Source: DAOPKN01 sp035391225 (GTDB taxonomy: Bacteria > Thermotogota > Thermotogae > MWEM01). From it: a stretch of 64,000 bases of DNA. A program made the translations under genes and the position numbers. The DNA is taken from contig DAOPKN010000006.1 of assembly GCA_035391225.1 (NCBI GenBank), positions 1-64,000 on the forward strand. The letters are read 5' to 3'. The notes beneath the pieces were generated by a model. It was not told where the DNA came from. It did no database searches and was given only the letters and a program-made list of their open reading frames with translations. Positions 61,607 to 64,000 of the stretch are shown in pieces; position 1 is the stretch's first letter; the number at the start of each line of letters is the position of its first letter.

Positions 61607-63277
61607 TTACTTGATCTTGTACACGTTGGACCAAAGGCTGGAAATTTGCATCTGGTAGATGTTCGTGCACACCGCTTTCACGCGCACGAAAAGGGGTTCT
61701 CCCGGCTTGGAATAATACTCGGGAACCTCCAGGTACACGTTACCCTGGTAGTACACCTCGTGTTCGTAGGTGTAGGCTCCCGGGAAAGATGCGTACTTGC
61801 TGAACTGCAACACGTACTTCGTGGATATGGTGGACACGTTCAGGTACGGGTTGGGGAAGGTAAAGTTCACGGTGGTCTCCCACTTGTACTTGCTGGGGTT
61901 GTAGCGGTAACTGGCGGAATTCACGGTGGGAGAACCGATGGGTTCGATCGAGAAGCTGTATACATCTCCGATGGTTTGGGTATATTCGTCGAAGCTATCC
62001 ACGCGAATGTAGTACGTCTTTCCCGACATGAAGGGATAATTCAACAGAACCGACTTGTTGTAGGAGGTCCCGACCAAGGCAAAGGAGGAACTTTCCTTGA
62101 TGTACACCTTGTACCCGACTTCGTCTCCCAGGTCCGGGTCTTCTCCACCCGTCCAGTAGGCGACGAAATTGGCAAGATCCACGTTGTACAGGGCGCCAAC
62201 CGGGTAACTCACGCGTACCTTGGTGGGGGGTCTGTTGGCCACGTTGATGGGGAAAAGCCCTTCGGAACTGCTTCCCGCACCATCCACCGCAACCACTTTA
62301 TAGGATACGGCTCCCTTCATGGGATGGCGATCGTAGAATTCCACGTTGGCGGTTCCGTTCAAAAAGGCGTTCCCGATGAATTCGTAAACCCCGGATCCCA
62401 CTTGTGCCTCGCGGTACACGCTGTAGTAGTAAGCATCCGCAGAATAGGAGAAAAGCAAGCGGTAGCTGCTCAAGTCGTTGCTCCAACCATGCTCGATCAA
62501 CGTGGGAACGGTGGGAATCGCGGTTTGCACGTCGAAAGTTTGCACGGAGGGGAAGGTATAGACCAAGTTAAAGATGTCTTTCACCATCACCTGCAACTCG
62601 TACAAACCCTTGTCTGGGAACACGAAGGAGAAATCGGTGCCCTCATCCAGCTTCTGGTAATCCTGCGAACCCACCAAGGTTCGGCCACGATTTGCGCTGT
62701 CCGGAGTGACCTCGTACATTTCCCAGCGCACGTAGTACTGCCCGATCGAAGTTCCCGGAACATCGTCGTCTTCCAAGCTGAGCACTTCGAAAAGCACGTG
62801 CTGGTTTTTTCGCACGGAGCTGTTGTCGGTAATGGGTTGCTCTTGCTCCGTGAAAACCCCCGTGGTGATGCGTGGCGTTGCCTTTAATACATCGAAAGAC
62901 TTGTTCTCGGTGGTTTTCGAAACGATGGTATCTTCCTTGTTGGTGGTGATTTTCACCGAAGCGATGTACTCACCGGGATAGGTGAAAGAAACCTGGCAGG
63001 TATCCGTACTTACGGTTTTCTTGAAGGTTTGCGCGGAATTGGACAGGTTGGAAAACGTCCATTCCGCGGACGCGATCGTGGGGGGTTTGCTGAAAAAGCC
63101 TCCCAGACCTCCCGCCGTTGTTCCCGTGATCTCGGCCTTGAATTGCACCGAGGTATTCAAGTTGGTGGAATCGGGACCAGAAATGGAAATTCCTTCCGTA
63201 GAAGGTGGTTTGAAGCACCCAGAAAAGAAAAACAACACGGCCACGGAAATGACCAAAAAGATGAGCGTTTTTTTCAC
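61607..63277 (-). CDS. Lipoprotein with PKD-like and fibronectin type III-like repeats
   Basis: The 556-residue protein has a signal peptide with lipobox FFSGC, cysteine 19 when the GTG at 63277 is used. GGGGGAG lies eight bases upstream of it; an earlier GTG is too close. A PKD-like segment (AEWTFSNLSNSAQ...FTYPGEYIASVKIT) is followed by several Fn3-like beta domains with motifs such as YKVVAVDGAGSSSEG and TYYIRVDSFDEYT. It is presumably displayed outside the cell membrane for binding. The ligand is unknown. The gene neighbours a barrel-like exported protein. Confidence 0.85.
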   Translation of the reverse strand: MKKTLIFLVISVAVLFFFSGCFKPPSTEGISISGPDSTNLNTSVQFKAEITGTTAGGLGGFFSKPPTIASAEWTFSNLSNSAQTFKKTVSTDTCQVSFTYPGEYIASVKITTNKEDTIVSKTTENKSFDVLKATPRITTGVFTEQEQPITDNSSVRKNQHVLFEVLSLEDDDVPGTSIGQYYVRWEMYEVTPDSANRGRTLVGSQDYQKLDEGTDFSFVFPDKGLYELQVMVKDIFNLVYTFPSVQTFDVQTAIPTVPTLIEHGWSNDLSSYRLLFSYSADAYYYSVYREAQVGSGVYEFIGNAFLNGTANVEFYDRHPMKGAVSYKVVAVDGAGSSSEGLFPINVANRPPTKVRVSYPVGALYNVDLANFVAYWTGGEDPDLGDEVGYKVYIKESSSFALVGTSYNKSVLLNYPFMSGKTYYIRVDSFDEYTQTIGDVYSFSIEPIGSPTVNSASYRYNPSKYKWETTVNFTFPNPYLNVSTISTKYVLQFSKYASFPGAYTYEHEVYYQGNVYLEVPEYYSKPGEPLFVRVKAVCTNIYQMQISSLWSNVYKIK

Positions 63278-63292
63278 GTTCACCACTCCCCC

Positions 63293-63751
63293 TTATCGTT
63301 GATTGAAATTGAACTCACAAGAAAACTGCAACACCGGCCAGGACGAAAACCCTGTCTCACTGCTGTACCACTCCTTCACACGGAAAGACAACTGGTACCC
63401 CCCTTGTTGGTACATCACACCGCCCACGAGGAAGAGCCCGTGCGTTTCCAAGAAAAAACCTGTGCCTGTTTCCAATCCCCAGGCCATTCCCAAACCCAAG
63501 AAAGGGGAAATCGGAAAATCCAACTTGCCATAGGCATCCAAAAAACCGACCCATCCCGGGGTAGTCAGGAAAAAAGCGGAGTGATCCACTCCAAAGTACT
63601 TCGTGCGAAAAGATTGCACCCATCCCGGAACCAACGTTTCCTCGTGCTGGAAAACCCCAAAACCCGCCGCAAAATCCGCCGAAAAAAGGGAGATGCCTGC
63701 AAAAAGGGCAAATCCCAACAAGAACAACCGGATGCACCGCGGCAAAGGCAT
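63293..63751 (-). CDS. Hypothetical exported beta-barrel-like protein
   Basis: The 152-residue protein has a signal peptide (about residues 1-25) and a mature part with alternating hydrophobic and aromatic strands rich in Gly, Phe and Tyr. It ends in LQFSCEFNFNQR, like the last strand of an outer-membrane barrel. The size suits an 8-strand barrel. AAGGGGAATCC precedes the ATG. No family is recognised. Confidence 0.65.
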   Translation of the reverse strand: MPLPRCIRLFLLGFALFAGISLFSADFAAGFGVFQHEETLVPGWVQSFRTKYFGVDHSAFFLTTPGWVGFLDAYGKLDFPISPFLGLGMAWGLETGTGFFLETHGLFLVGGVMYQQGGYQLSFRVKEWYSSETGFSSWPVLQFSCEFNFNQR

Positions 63752-63763
63752 CTGGATTCCCCT

Positions 63764-64000
63764 TTAGGATTCGTTCAATTCTTCCATGAGGGTTTCCCGT
63801 TCCAGGTTCCTTTCCCCGTTCTGCTTCTTCTTGCCTTCCTCCAGCAACTGGCGAAGGTAATCACCGTCGATGACTTCTTTCTCCAACAGGATCTCGGTAA
63901 GGGAATCGAGTGTTTCCCGGTACTTCACAATGAGTTTCTTTGCCCGGGAATACGCCTTGCTCACGAGTTCCTTCACTTCCCGGTCAATGTGGCTGGCCGT
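63764..64000 (-). CDS. ftsH: ATP-dependent zinc metalloprotease FtsH, C-terminal end (partial)
   Basis: The last 78 residues are seen, entering from the window edge. HIDREVKELVSKAYSRAKKL and VKYRETLDSLTEILLEKEVIDG are the end of the FtsH peptidase domain, followed by a charged tail (EEGKKKQNGERNLERE). The AAA and HEXXH parts lie outside the window. FtsH degrades unneeded or damaged membrane proteins. Confidence 0.85.
   Translation of the reverse strand, partial: TASHIDREVKELVSKAYSRAKKLIVKYRETLDSLTEILLEKEVIDGDYLRQLLEEGKKKQNGERNLERETLMEELNES

Noticed and set aside
1..64000. CRISPR arrays, insertion sequences, prophage or integrated element
   Set aside because: No regularly spaced repeats, transposase or integrase genes were seen, and the two tRNA genes show no flanking attachment-site duplication that I could find by eye.

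Overview
The window looks like chromosomal DNA of a Thermotogota bacterium (or a close relative), moderately GC-rich and very compact. The main evidence is gene order. metG, gyrA, a lone STAS protein and rpiB follow one another as I recall for Thermotoga maritima, and miaA-hfq is also adjacent. Gene content fits: orphan RND pump, Liv transporter, type I Hcp with a divergent Crp/Fnr regulator, lipoproteins and a barrel-like exported protein. No phage, insertion sequence, CRISPR array, rRNA or transfer signature was seen; this is core genome plus metabolic and stress operons.

Layout. 1-5.9 kb: start of an unknown gene, an exported 5'-nucleotidase, and a divergent RND pump coupled to a GNAT. 6-14.6 kb: a plus-strand housekeeping run metG-gyrA-STAS-rpiB-lipoprotein-DivIC-like-methyltransferase-miaA, then hfq. 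14.6-19.8 kb: ECF sigma factor, YgiQ radical SAM protein, threonine dehydrogenase and PBP2, all overlapping. 19.8-24.7 kb (minus): recJ-small protein-ruvX-tRNA-Arg-nucleosidase. 24.9-25.5 kb: tRNA-Ser and a chagasin-like lipoprotein. 25.5-32.1 kb (minus): GNAT-rsgA-rpe-ligA-HAD-nitroreductase-lplA. 32.2-37.1 kb (minus): livKHMGF behind a leader peptide and attenuator. 37.4-39.7 kb: two-gene ABC exporter. 39.7-43.5 kb: hcp-ferredoxin-cupin with a divergent Crp/Fnr regulator. 43.5-52.2 kb: polyphosphate island (ROK kinase, ppx, ppk1 on minus; tandem PPK2 on plus) with a MATE pump and an LPG-synthase-like protein. 52.3-57.3 kb: MacB/FtsX-type ABC system, GNAT and split LysO. 57.3-64 kb: membrane protein, DUF72, glpX, motility-type small protein, uppP, purine nucleoside phosphorylase, two envelope proteins and the ftsH 3' end.

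How the genes work together. Neighbours mostly overlap by 4-30 bases (ATGA, GTGA), so translational coupling is the norm. Transcription units usually begin at an extended -10 box (TGnTATAAT or close variants) with a poorly conserved -35 box. The standout is the 5' leader of livK. A 27-codon leader peptide with six branched-chain codons in a row of seven is followed by mutually exclusive antiterminator and terminator helices. It looks like a classic ribosome-mediated attenuator sensing Leu, Val and Ile, but placed on an importer operon. Other points of interest are an N-terminal DUF438-like domain fused to Hcp, a RecJ with a helicase-like tail lacking a P-loop, an exopolyphosphatase homologue with an eroded active site but an intact HD site, and a possible unannotated small RNA at 24.7-24.9 kb.
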